This document shows, one piece after another, positions 42,781 to 54,829 of a DNA stretch of 64,000 nt. Numbering within the stretch: the first letter of the stretch is position 1; every line of letters starts with the position of its first letter. Both the position numbers and the translations under genes were made by a program. The notes beneath the pieces are model-generated. The model did not search any database and was not told the origin of the DNA. It saw nothing but the letters and a program-made list of their open reading frames with translations. This DNA is from Flaccisagitta enflata (lineage: Eukaryota; Chaetognatha; Sagittoidea; Aphragmophora), in contig OZ231127.1 in assembly GCA_965153355.1 (NCBI GenBank), positions 4,464,001 to 4,528,000 of the forward strand. Reading direction: 5' to 3'.

Positions 42781-43160
42781 CCAAAAATGACCAAAAATGA
42801 CCAAAAAAGACCAAAAATGACCAAAAAAGACCAAAATGACCAAAATGACCAAAATGACCAAAATGACCAAAATGACCAAAAATGACCAAAAATGACCAAA
42901 AATGACCAAAAATGACCAAAATGACCAAAATGACCAAAATGACCAAAAATGACCAAAATGACAAAAAATGACCAGAAATGACCGAAATGACCAAAATGAC
43001 CGAAATGACCGAAAATGACCAAAAATGACCAAAAATGACCAAAAATGAAAAAAAATGATCAAAAATGACCAAAATGACCAAAATGGCCAAAATGACCAAG
43101 ATGACCAAAAATGACCAAAAATGACCAAAAATGAAAAAAAAAATGACCATGAACAACCAA
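42781..43160. repeat. (CCAAAAATGA)n 9/10-bp minisatellite
   Basis: Directly abuts the AAACCAGA array. Units of 9 and 10 bp (CAAAATGAC / CAAAAATGAC) alternate in blocks. Confidence 0.9.
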
Positions 43161-43246
43161 TAATTCTCAAAAACACCAAAAAAATGATTCAAAATAACTC
43201 CAGATGACCCAAAATGACAAAAAACGACGCAAAAAAGCAAAGTGTT

Positions 43247-43327
43247 ATGGACGGACGGACGGACGGACGGACCGACGGACGGACCGACGGAGCGGGTTGT
43301 AGAGTCGCGTGCACGCGACCAAAAAAA
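43247..43327 (+). mobile_element. Hairpin-ended short repeat, 3' end
   Basis: A GGAC/GGACC tract, then TGTAGAG, the perfect 16-bp palindrome GTCGCGTGCACGCGAC (43304-43319) and an A-run. Confidence 0.65.
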
Positions 43328-43617
43328 GAAGGAAAGATGCAAAAAGAAAGAAACAAGGAAATGAGAGGAAAATAAGAAAACAAAGTCATTAGACCAATGT
43401 CTCGTACGTCGGCACTTTCGGAAAAAGTTGGACAGATAGGGCAACAGACAAACAGAAAGGCAGACAGACAGACAGACAGACAGAAAGACATACAGAATGA
43501 CAGATGACGAAAAAAAATGTTCAAGATACATGTACATGATAAAGAAATAAATAATCCTCAAACAGGTGGATACACATTGAAGCATTGGAAATACCTTTAA
43601 AACGTGAATTTGTGATG

Positions 43618-43696
43618 GGTGGACGGATGTACCAAACGACAGACGGACCGACTGAATTGCGACTTATAAAGTCACGAAGCACGCGACTAAAAAAGG
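43618..43696 (+). mobile_element. Hairpin-ended short repeat, 3' end
   Basis: GGACGGATG...GACGGACCGACTGAA, then TTATAAAGTCACGAAGCACGCGACT and an A-run. One stem pair is lost by a G-to-A change at a CpG. Confidence 0.6.
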
Positions 43697-43788
43697 GGAG
43701 AAAGCTCTATAGTAGGGAGAAATGCGCCGGAAGTAAGATGAGAATGGGAACGTTGTTTGTGGGCGTGGCCACTATGAACGAGCAATAG

Positions 43789-44298
<510 letters not shown>

Positions 44299-44451
44299 GC
44301 TCTCAGCCGAGAGCGAGCATATGCGGCAGTGTTGATCGGCTTGTGAAGCTTTGAGTCGTACAATCTTTTCCGGTCCATAAATGACGATTGTTCCACGTGC
44401 AATTTGTCACGCGCGCCTGCGTTAAAAATCGTGCACTTTGAAGCGTGCATG

Positions 44452-44550
44452 CGTGCACTCACTCTCAGGCGTGCAAACGCATGCGTGCACTCACTCTCAG
44501 GCGTGCAAACGCATGCGTGCACTCACTCTCAGGCGTGCATGCATGCACCC
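44452..44550. repeat. 32-bp tandem repeat of alternating purine-pyrimidine DNA
   Basis: GGCGTGCAAACGCATGCGTG plus CACTCACTCTCA, starting at 44468, 44500 and 44532. Each unit has a 14-bp alternating stretch, ACGCATGCGTGCAC. Confidence 0.85.
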
Positions 44551-45720
44551 ATTCTTAGTCTCATACGTGAATGCGCATACGTGCAGGTGTCTGCTTGCGC
44601 ATGTGATACATCTTATGCACTTCTAAGCAATGGTAACTTAAAATCAACGTTTGTTGAACCTCATTTGCATAATGCGGTCTCTGCGAAATTAGCCAAAAAC
44701 GTAGCAAAGATTGTTGATGCAGTCATTCATTTATCATGATTATACATCTTTGAATGTAGTTCCTTTGCTCAAGATAAAAAAGAGACACTTTTAGATAATT
44801 TTGAGCAATCAACACAATTTAGAATGTTGTTTTGCTTTGAAAAGAAAAATAAAGTTTATCGCTAATGAATAGAGTCACAAAAGGACATCATCCACTGGAT
44901 GTCTGCAATCCGCAACGATAGCTTACCGATGGCCTCACAAAGGTATGCCCTCGTGCAGTAGCTCGTGTGCCATAGCTCCACGCCACAGTGATCTCAACCT
45001 CAGGCTCGAGAAGACCCACTTGCTTAGACGTGCAGTTTTTTCTGGCGTGCATTAAGTCTTTTCCATGAACCAGTTTCCCAAGAAAGGGATCACAATGTGC
45101 GCTAAGAGAGCGTGCGCGAATGTGCGGCTATCACGTAGTTGTTAATTTGTATGGTCCAACGATGACTTTCACATGAGGAAAGGAGTTGACTTGATATTTT
45201 CTTGTCGATGTCTCCGCTTTTCTCTCCATTATGAAATCACCATCTCTAGATGCGCCCTTGAACTATTTGTCGGTCGGTCGGTGGTTCGGTCGGTTGGTTG
45301 GTTGGTCGGTCGGTTGGTCGATCTGTCTGTTGGTTAGTTGGTCGGTCGGTTGGTCAGTCTGTATGTCCCATACGCACCCTTCAAATCAGCAGTTTTAGGC
45401 ACTTTACAACCGCGGAAATGACTTCTCAAACAAACTCGATGTTTTAACAGCTTCATTTATTACATCTGTGTAGCACTAAAGTCAATACACGCAGAGACAC
45501 AGTCATGAAGCATCGTTGCCTGATCACGCTTGTTAGAACTATCCCACCCACCTTGAATGGGTCAACCCTTATGCATCTCAGCGTATGAATGCGTAGTTCT
45601 CCGCAATCCCGGCCTCAAACGTGATCCGTCTCCATTGTTTTACTCGTAAAACCCCGAGTTAAAGCCCTATCTATTAAATACTGAGACCAGGGATCAAAGC
45701 AGTCCATCTCACTCTGTCTC
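44551..45720. other. Intergenic DNA
   Basis: Includes a GGTCGGTT-type array at 45270-45360. No supported gene. Confidence 0.5.
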
Positions 45721-45724
45721 TGCA

Positions 45725-45756
45725 TGACTGTCTCTGTCTGTCTGTCTGTCTGTCTT

Positions 45757-45795
<39 letters not shown>
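45725..45795. repeat. Compound (CTGT)n-(CT)n microsatellite
   Basis: CTGT units, then about nine CT units. Confidence 0.9.
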
Positions 45796-46379
45796 TCTTT
45801 TGTAGATCCTTCTCATGGGTATAGTTTAAGAGGCCAGCAGTGTTTGGGTTAAAGAGACTCTCCGTTTTCCTTTCCCCGTCGATTTTTCCTCCGGGGAATT
45901 GATATGGATGAGAAAAAAAAAGTTGGGATGGAAATTGGTGGGCAAGTGAGACAAAGAAGGGGGGCGAGGGCCGGGGGGGGGGGGAAAGTTATGCCGCATT
46001 GGCGGGGAAAGAAAGTCAGAGATAGAGGGGGGGGGGAAAGAATTGGCAACCACTTAAGGCCAGAGTCGGTGGGGAAGGGAGACAAAAAAGAGGGAGGGAA
46101 ATTAAGCCGAGTCTTTTGAGAAAAAGAGGCGAAAAAAAAGAGGGGGCTTGGGGTGCAAACCGCTTTGTCAGTGCCAGTGTCAAATCTTGTATTGCCTACA
46201 AGTCCGCTACCTATCAGTATCACATATCACATATCACGTATTGCGTTTTGCATACTACGTATAAAGTATTAACAAAATATCATTTAATTCGGCTGTTAGA
46301 GCGAAGGAGTTCGATGCTCAATATTCATAAACGGAAAAAGTTTTGGCCTGAGAAAGAAATGGAGCCAACTTTGTTCAGG

Positions 46380-46840
46380 AGGAAAATATGGAAGAAGAAG
46401 AAGAAGAAATGGAAGAGGAAGAATGGGAGGAGGTCAAAGGAATAAAGGAGGAAAAAAGAGAAAGTTAGAGGAAGAGGCAGAGGGGAAAACAGAGGGAGAG
46501 ACTGAGGGAGAGACAGAGGAAAAGACAGAGGAAGTGATAAAGAAAGGGACCGAGGAAGAGAAAAAGAAGAGACAGAGAAAGAGACAGAGGGAGAGTCAGA
46601 AGAACAGACAGAGGAAGGAACAGAGAAAGAGACAGAGGAAGGCAGAGGGAGAGACAATGTAAGTGACAGAGGAAGAAAGAGGGAGAGGCAATGGAAGAGA
46701 CAGAGGAACAGACAAAGGAACAGACAGAGGAAGAGGCAGAGGAAGAGACAGAGAGAGGGACAGAGGCAGAGACAGAGGAAGGGACAGAGGCCGAGACAGA
46801 GGAAGGGACAGAGGAAGAGGTAATAACCAATAAAGATAAG
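46380..46840. repeat. Degenerate 12-bp purine minisatellite (GACAGAGGAAGG-like)
   Basis: Diverged copies of the same unit that is nearly perfect at 47718-48025. Confidence 0.75.
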
Positions 46841-47096
46841 AGTAAAAGGCCAGTCCAAGGGGCTTCGAGAGCAGAAAGTAGGAGAAAGAGAGGAGACAGA
46901 GGAAGACACATATGATTTGAAAACCCGGATTTTGAACTGAATATTTATTGAATAAGATTTTTTTGTAAATCTGTATGACACGGGTTAAAAATGCTACAGA
47001 GCAATGCAATGAGAAAAAGAATAAGAGAAAAAGATGAATACAGAGAGTCAGAGGGTAAAGGAGTCGAGGTAGAAAACAAAGGAAGTAGAGGAAATG

Positions 47097-47377
<281 letters not shown>

Positions 47378-47717
47378 AAAAAATAAAGAGGCGAAGATGG
47401 AATGGGTTGAGAAAACAGGAAAAAAGAAGGGGACCTAAGGTCATCCTCTGATAATAACCGATCGGAGAGAGGGGCCATTTGTGAAGAGGGCTAGGGCAGG
47501 GAGGGTCTAAAGTGAGGAAACAGAAAAGGTTTAAGGTCACCCTCTTGTAATAACCAAGTGGGGCTTGGGCCAATAGGGAAGAGGGTAAAATGCGAGATCA
47601 AGGGCTAAACCTAAACCTAAACTTTTCCCTTCTTTTTTTTCTCTAGTCACTTTGTCTTTAGATATCAAAGAGACAGGATGAAAAAAAAAGAAGGGAGTGG
47701 TGTTTTCAACTTTTCAG

Positions 47718-48025
47718 GGAGAGATGAAGAGACAGAGGAAGGGACAGAGGAAGGGACAGAGGAAGGGACAGAGGAAGGGACAGAGGAAGGGACAGAGGAA
47801 GGGACAGAGGAAGGGACAGAGGAAGGGACAGAGGAAGGGACAGAGGAAGGGACAGAGGAAGGGAGAGAGAAAGGGACAGAGGAAGGGACAGAGGAAGGGA
47901 CAGAGGAAGGGACAGAGGAAGGGACAGAGGAAGGGACAGAGGAAGGGACAGAGGAAGGGACAGAGGAAGGGACCGAGGAAGGGACAGAGGAAGGGAGAGA
48001 GGAAGGGAGAGAGAAAGGGATAGAA
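47718..48025. repeat. (GGGACAGAGGAA)n 12-bp minisatellite
   Basis: About 25 near-identical units. As 12 is a multiple of three, all frames stay open; one reads Glu-Glu-Gly-Thr. The homogeneity suggests recent expansion. Confidence 0.95.
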
Positions 48026-48263
48026 AAGGGACAGAGGAATAGTGTTTTCAGGGCTAAAGGGAGACAACAGAGTGAACCAGCGCAGATGTATGCTATCTTT
48101 TCAGTTAATTCAAGGCCAACTGAAAAGAGGCATCAAGTTTGGAGGAGAGTCTCTTGCCATAGTTGGGCCCTAACAGGAAAAAATGTATGCTCACAATTAC
48201 AGTTACACAAAAACAAGCATATCTACAGGATTACAAAATCAAATGACCTTAAAACAAGTGACG

Positions 48264-48486
48264 CGGGTTCACAATATCGTTGCAGACGGGTGGGTAGGGG
48301 CAGCCAACCCCCATTGACACCCCAACTAGATCAGGACTCAGACAAACATACCAAAAAAAAAAAAAAAAGAAAAAAAAAGTATCTATAACACTTTTTTTCC
48401 ACTTTTCCACTTGATGAGAAGGACCAAGGGTCGGACCGACGGAGGGACAAAGCCGATTATAGAGTTGCGTGTCCGCAACTAAAAAG
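48264..48486 (+). mobile_element. Hairpin-ended short repeat, near-full copy without GGAC expansion
   Basis: GACGGGTGGGTAGGGGCAGC near the start, then GGACCGACGGAGGGAC, TTATAGAG, the hairpin AGTTGCG-TGTC-CGCAACT (48463-48480) and AAAAA. Confidence 0.65.
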
Positions 48487-48530
48487 GCGAAAAAGGCTGA
48501 AATGGAAAAATACTGCTGACGGAGGGACGG

Positions 48531-48632
<102 letters not shown>

Positions 48633-48639
48633 GAAACAC

Positions 48640-49040
48640 TGCTAGTCAAACAGATGGGTTATCGGATCGACGCAACGACGAATTTATGGATAGACTGACG
48701 CACCGGATATGACAACCTTTCTGTTTGCTCTTCTTGGGAGCCTGTTTGTGGGATAGAAGCTGTTTTTTCTTAACCTCATTGGTGCAGCCTACTTTTCCTT
48801 TTCTTTCGTGGGGCTTACGCTGTTGAGATCGCTCAGGAAACTGGTTAAAGTGAGGTCAAGTATAAATCCGAGTTTTATTTTTTTTTTGGGGGGGGGGGAG
48901 AAGAGGGGGTAAGCTGTTTTTGGGAGTGGGGTTTGAGGATTTGGGAATGTGGGATTAGATGAGAAAAAAGCTGCTGAGAAAGTAAAAGGGTGTGTGACAC
49001 TAAAATCTAAATGGCTCGATAACAAAGTGAATGCAGAAAT
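48640..49040. other. Intergenic DNA
   Basis: A T9-G11 run lies at 48880-48899. No supported gene. Confidence 0.5.
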
Positions 49041-49042
49041 AA

Positions 49043-49581
<539 letters not shown>

Positions 49582-49684
49582 CGACAGAGAAATAATATGT
49601 TCCATTTATGATAAGGTGAATTGTCCACATCAGACTTGACAGCGAATTGCAGCAAATTTCAAAGACATCATCGATTCACTGAGG

Positions 49685-49770
49685 AGATGACAGTTAGCAA
49701 TGACAGTTAGCAATGACAGTTAACAATGGCAGTTAACAATGACAGTTAACAATGGCTCTTTGATTTGCTA
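49685..49770. repeat. 13-bp tandem repeat ATGACAGTTARCA
   Basis: Five to six units. Confidence 0.8.
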
Positions 49771-50227
49771 ACAGTTGACAATGGATACTTGAGGCGGACA
49801 CTACGAAGAAACCTGACCAGACTTCTTTTGTGGAGAGCGAAGTCTTAATGACAAGGCTGTAAGATGAGAGAGAGAAACCTAGATAACCTAGATGCTAACT
49901 TAGATAGAGAAAAAGAATGAGTTAATAAGAACCATGAATTTTCCCCCGGGAAAAATTTGTTGTTAGCGCGTCTATTAGAGCGGATTCGATTGAACACTTA
50001 CACCTCCGCTAAAACAAACTCATAGGTAATGGACATCCGCCCATAACAGTGGTGACACTGAGTTACTACTTCGTATCTTATCATTTTTTTTTATTCCCTG
50101 TGAATTCAATATAATAGAAATGTGCTCATAACAGATGAAATTCATCTGACTATTGACAATATCCATAGCGGGGTTCAACTGTAAATGAAAGAAAGGAAAG
50201 AAAGTCGCTGATAGGATGGAGGAAAAA

Positions 50228-50640
50228 AAAAAAGAAAAACAGGAGAGGAAAGACAGTAGAGGAAAGACAGGAGAGGAAAGACAGTAGAGGAAAGACAGGA
50301 AAGGAGAGACAGGAAAGGAAAGACAGGAAAGGGGAAAGACAGGAAAGGGGAGACAGGAGAAGAAAGACAAGAAAGGAAAGACAGGATAGGAGAGACAGGA
50401 AAGGAAAGACAGTCCTGAAAGAAAAGGCAGAAAAGGAAAGACAGGAAAGGACAGACAGGAAAGGACAGACACGAGAGGGAAGACAGGAAAGAAAAGACAT
50501 GAAAGGAAAGACAGTCATGAAAGAAAAGACAGGAAAGGAAAGACAGGAAATGACAAACAGGAAATGAAAGACAGGAAAGGAAAGACAGGAAAGGAAAGAT
50601 AGGAAAGGAGCGACAGGAAAGGAGAGACAAGAAATATGGC
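50228..50640. repeat. AGGAAAGGAAAGACAGG purine minisatellite
   Basis: About 14-15-bp units, with larger duplicated segments containing GACAGTCCTGAAAG / GACAGTCATGAAAG. Confidence 0.85.
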
Positions 50641-50899
50641 GGTGGAAATCCGAGAGAGTTGAGCAAAATCATTATGTGAGGTTGCAGTTATAAACGAAAT
50701 AATGAAATAGTACCAGTAAATTGCAGCAAAAATGTCCCAGATGAATGATATGAATTTAATAACGAGATTGGTGATATATGAATGCAGCAGTGAGTGGATG
50801 AATGGTTAAAAGATTATGTAGATATAATGATGTAGTGATAAATACGTGAATATATGCATGAATAGAACAATGGAACATTACATGAAGGGATCAGGGAGT

Positions 50900-51000
50900 G
50901 GATCAATGAATAAATGAATGAATGAATGAATGAAGGAGTGAATGAATGGATGAAAGGATGAATGGATGAATGGATGAATGGATGAATGGATGAATGAACG
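50900..51000. repeat. (GAATGGAT)n/(GAAT)n array
   Basis: Tetra- and octanucleotide GAAT/GGAT units. Confidence 0.85.
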
Positions 51001-51135
51001 AATACCTGAAGGAATGAATTCATGAATTCACGAGCTCAAAATAAAAGTACCAGAGCGATTGTTCGTAATTTGTATTCTAGTTTCTCAGTTTGCTTAAAAC
51101 TCTTGTAGATGGGAGCAACTAATTTTCACTCTGTC

Positions 51136-51204
<69 letters not shown>

Positions 51205-51365
51205 TTCTCTCTCTCTGTCTCTCTCAAAGTGGGGTCAGCCAATGAGAGGTCGCCATCATGTCAAAGTCAACTTCACCTTTTTAACCAATCGCAGCCCAAC
51301 AAGTCACGTAACCACGCCAAACTTCCTTTTCACTCTCTCCATCTCTCTCTCTCTGAATCTGTCTA

Positions 51366-51420
<55 letters not shown>

Positions 51421-51472
51421 CATGCATCTGTCTGTATTTTGTTGTCTGTCCATCTCTCTCTTCTTTCTCTCT

Positions 51473-51538
<66 letters not shown>

Positions 51539-51540
51539 TC
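51136..51540. repeat. (CTGT)n-(CT)n, (GT)n and (CT)n arrays
   Basis: CTGT-CT at 51136-51200, GT at 51369-51418 and CT at 51479-51535. Confidence 0.9.
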
Positions 51541-51630
51541 TGTGTGCTTGAACTCTCGTTTTAACAGGTCATGTCCCCAAGCTTTTGTTACACCTGACCC
51601 AAGAATGCCTCAAAGATGACAAAAGACGTT

Positions 51631-51885
51631 GAGCGTGTTTTTACTGACGACCAAAAACGCGTCTCTTCCTGTGAAACACGATTACAGCATGAACACATAA
51701 TTATGAATTTCAATCGTTCCACGAGGGAGTGAGCAAAGTGAGTGAGCGAGCCCATGAATAGAGTGAGCGAGCGAAGCGTGCGTAGCAAAGCGAGCGATCG
51801 GAGTGATGGGAGTGAGCAAACAAACATAGCCAGTGACTGAGTGGCCAGTTAGAAAACGCGGTTGTCTGCGATTAGAAACACACCC
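51631..51885 (+). mobile_element. GGGCGTGTTT-TIR MITE, copy 4
   Basis: Starts GAGCGTGTTTTTACTGACGA and ends CTGCGATTAGAAACACACCC, with the GAGTGAGCGAGCGAAGC-type interior. No direct duplication is visible at its ends. Confidence 0.7.
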
Positions 51886-52163
51886 AATCTTTCTTTTTTC
51901 TTTGGTTCTTAGACAGTCTCTCAACTCAGACAGACGAAACTCCTTCATTCCTGGCGCCTGACTTCGTCTGTTTCTATCTATGTCTCGTTTGCCTTTAATT
52001 TTCATATGTCCATTTTTGTCTCTTTTTGTCTTTAATTTTCATGTCTCCATCTTTGTCTCTTTTACCTTTATTTTTCATCTCTCTATCTTTGTCTCTTTTA
52101 CCTTTGTATGTCATGTATCTATGTCTGTCTCTTTTACCATTATTTGTCATATCTCTATCTTTG

Positions 52164-52398
52164 TCTCTTTTTCATTGCGTGCTACGCGACTCTACACCCC
52201 ACTTTGTCCGTCAGTCCGTTGGTCCGTCGGTCCATCGGTCCGTCCGTCCGTCGGTCCGTCCGTCCGTCACGCTTTACTTTTTCAGCGTTAATGGGGTTTT
52301 TGGCCTTACTGCTCCTGCCCAAATGCTCCACTGACCTCAATTATGCCCCCTGCCCACCCACACATGACTGGGGTAGCCGTGTATCCGGCCTTGTTCCA
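52164..52398 (-). mobile_element. Hairpin-ended short repeat, full copy
   Basis: Plus strand: TTTTTCATTGCGTGCTACGC hairpin, ACTCTAC, (GTCC/GTCG)n, then CTGCTCCTGCCCAAATG and CCCCCTGCCCACCC, ending GGGTAGCCGTGTATCCGGCC. Non-coding. Confidence 0.7.
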
Positions 52399-52558
52399 TC
52401 AAATGTCATCTCTCTATCTTTGTCTCTTTTACCTTCATTTGTCATCTCTCTATCTTTGTCTCATTTCCCTTTACTCTTCATCTCTTTCTTTGTTTTTCCT
52501 CTATTTTTCATGTCTCTCTCTTCGTCTCTTTTTTCTCTTTTGTCTTGTCTCTCTTTTT

Positions 52559-53077
52559 GGGCAGCGGCCCCGGAGGGGCCGATGACCTATGATTCCACAT
52601 AGGGCAATTTTCTCCGGTTTCCGTACGTCCCCCCCTCCCACAAGCCTCAAATAAAGCCTCTCAGACCCCAAATCAGGCCTTTTCGACTCCAAATCAGACC
52701 TTTCTGACCCCAAATCAGGCTTCTCAGACCTCAAATCAGGCTTCTCAGACCTCAAATCAGGCCTCCCAGACTCCAAATTAGGCCTCTCAGACCCCAAATC
52801 AGGCCTCCCAGACCCCAGATCAGGCTTCTCAGACCCTAAATTAGGCCTTTCAGATCCAAATCAGGCCTCAGACCCCATGTCAGGCTTTTCAGACCCCAAA
52901 TTAGACCCCTCAGACTCAAATAAGGCCTTTCAGACCCCAAATCAAGCCTCTCAGACACCAAACCACGCCTCTCACACCCTAAATCAGATCTCTCAGCCCT
53001 CCAAACCAGCCTCTCAAACCGGAGAAAATTGTTCTATGTGGAATCATAGGTCATCGGCTCCTCCGGGGCCGCTGCCC
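52559..53077. mobile_element. 519-bp foldback element: 62-bp TIRs around a 21-bp VNTR
   Basis: GGGCAGCGGCCCCGGAGGGG starts a 62-bp arm (52559-52620) repeated inverted at 53016-53077 with three mismatches. The arm also contains GATGACCTATGATTCCACAT. Between the arms are about 18 copies of a 21-bp unit, TCAGACCCCAAATCAGGCCT. Flanks CTCTTTTT and CTCTTAAT (6 of 8 identical) may be a decayed 8-bp target duplication. No ORF. Likely a non-autonomous DNA transposon, possibly hAT-type. Confidence 0.85.
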
Positions 53078-53689
53078 CTCTTAATCTCATTCCCACATAC
53101 ACTAACTTAGGGGCATCGGGTACCGCTGACCATGTAACGCTTTTGCGACTATTCTCTTTTTCCTTTATTTTTCATGTCTCTCTCTTTGTCTCTTATTTCT
53201 TTTTTGTCTTGTCTCTCTTTGTCTCTTTTATCTTTATTTTTCATGTCTCTCTCTTTGTCTCTTTTTTTCTTCTTTTGCCTTGTCTCTCTTTGTCTCATTT
53301 CCCTTTATTTTTCATGTCTCTCTCTTTGTCTCTTTTTTCTTTTTTGTCTTGTCTCTCTTTTTCTCTTTTTCCTTTATTTTTCATGTCTCTCTCTTTGTCT
53401 CTTTTTTCTCCTTTGTCTTGTCTCTCTTTTTCTCTTTTTCCTTTATTTTTCATGTCTCTCTCTTTGTCTCTTTTTTTCTTTTTTGTCGTGTCTCTCTTTG
53501 TCTCTTGTACCTTTAGTTTTCATGTCTCTCTCTTTGTCTCTCTTTTTCTTTTTTGTCTTGTCTCTCTTTTTCTCTTTTTCCTGTATTTTTCATGTCTCTC
53601 TCTTTGTCTCTTTGATTCCTGGCGCCAAAACATCGCGCGCCAGTCGGCGGCCGGTCAATGTGGAGACCGATCAAGAGAGGTCAACGGCA

Positions 53690-54290
53690 AAACGTGGATG
53701 AGTGACAAAGAGAACCATGCAGAGAGGAGAATGCCATTGCCATTGCCAAGTCAAGATGATAAATGGCGAAGTGGTTCAGCATAGCATGACATGACAATGT
53801 AAAGCAGAATGGCAATGTGCCCAAAAATGGAGCGTGGATGAGTTACAAAGAGAACCATGCCATTGCCATTGCCAAGTCAAGATGATAAATGGCGAAGTGG
53901 TTCAGCATAACATGACATGACAATGTAAAGCAGAATGGCAATGTGCCCAAAAATGGAGCGTGGATGAGTTACAAAGAGAACCATGCCATTGCCATTGCCA
54001 AGTCAAGATGATAAATGGTGAAGTGGTTCAGCATAACATGACATGACAATGTAAAGCAGAATGGCAATGTGCCCAAAAATGGCGCGTGGATGAGTGACAA
54101 AGAGAACAATGCCATTGCCATTGCCAAGTCAAGATGATAAATGGTGAAGTGGTTCAGCATGGCATGACATGACAATGTAAAGCAGAATGGCAATGTGCCC
54201 AAAAATGGCGCGTGGATGAGTGACAAAGAGAACAATGCCATTGCCATTGCCAAGTCAAGATGATAAATGGTGAAGTGGTTCAGCATTACG
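53690..54290. repeat. 126-bp satellite, five copies, open on the minus strand
   Basis: AAGTCAAGATGATAAATGG recurs at exactly 126 bp (53748, 53874, 54000, 54126 and 54252). 126 is 42 codons, and on the minus strand the unit reads as an uninterrupted hydrophobic peptide, HVMLNHFTIYHLDLAMAMAL..., for over 90 codons. Probably a satellite rather than a gene. Confidence 0.85.
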
Positions 54291-54736
54291 CGTCCGGATA
54301 ACTGGACAGAGCCCCAGCGAGAGAGGAAGAAAGACTCGACCAGATATATGGATATATAAGGACGTGTAATCTGAACAGAAAATATAAAACGATGATGAGA
54401 TATACGCAAATAATAATGAACCCGAACCCAACTGCCCCAGCCCCTTTCTCTGCCCCCGCCGTCTCCTCTTCCTCCTCTTCTTCGTCCCGTATCCCCCTCG
54501 TCGTCGTCCCGTATCCCCATCGTCGCTGTCCCGCCTCCTCCTCCTCCTCCTCCTCCCCCTCCTTCTCCCCTTCCTCCTCCTACTTCTCCCATCCCGTCCG
54601 TTAGTAATGATCAATCAGTAATAATGATAATGATAAATACCTAAGAACTCTTTTGCAGTTATCGGGGATATCCAAGTTATCAGAGAAAATAATATTGTTG
54701 AAGGTCTTGTTTGTGGAAAGAAGAAGGAATGTCGCT

Positions 54737-54815
54737 ATGAAAGAGAAATAGGATATGAGGCTGATCTACCATCATGTTTTGATGGTTGATCAGTCTCGCG
54801 TCAATTCTCTTTCAT
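54737..54815 (+). ncRNA. 79-nt imperfect hairpin, pre-miRNA-like
   Basis: Three stem segments pair in order: ATGAAAGAGAA with TTCTCTTTCAT (11 bp), GAGGCTGATC with GATCAGTCTC (10 bp, one G-U), and ACCATCA with TGATGGT (7 bp), around a TGTTT loop. An asymmetric internal loop separates the first two. Size and shape suit a microRNA precursor, but a small foldback element is equally possible. Confidence 0.4.
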
Positions 54816-54829
54816 CGCTTCGCTTCTTG

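Larger units (their letters stand above)
51965..53615. repeat. T-rich TCTCTTTGTCTCTTTT satellite split by two insertions
   Basis: Units of about 37 bp (51965-52163, 52400-52558) and about 70 bp (CATGTCTCTCTCTTTGTCTC at 53173, 53242, 53313, 53382, 53451, 53521 and 53591). The hairpin-ended repeat at 52164 and the 519-bp TIR element at 52559 interrupt it, so both inserted after the array existed. Confidence 0.85.

Noticed and set aside
44404-44739. 111-codon Cys/His/Ala-rich ORF
   Set aside because: It translates the 32-bp tandem repeat; no domain outside it.
47678-48388. 236-codon ORF with (Glu-Glu-Gly-Thr)n
   Set aside because: The 12-bp minisatellite keeps all frames open, and the tail overlaps a mobile repeat copy.
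51945-53630. ATTCCTGGCGCC at 51945 and 53617 as LTR primer-binding sites
   Set aside because: GGCGCC alone is too short. No LTR-like direct repeats or coding sequence lie beside either copy.
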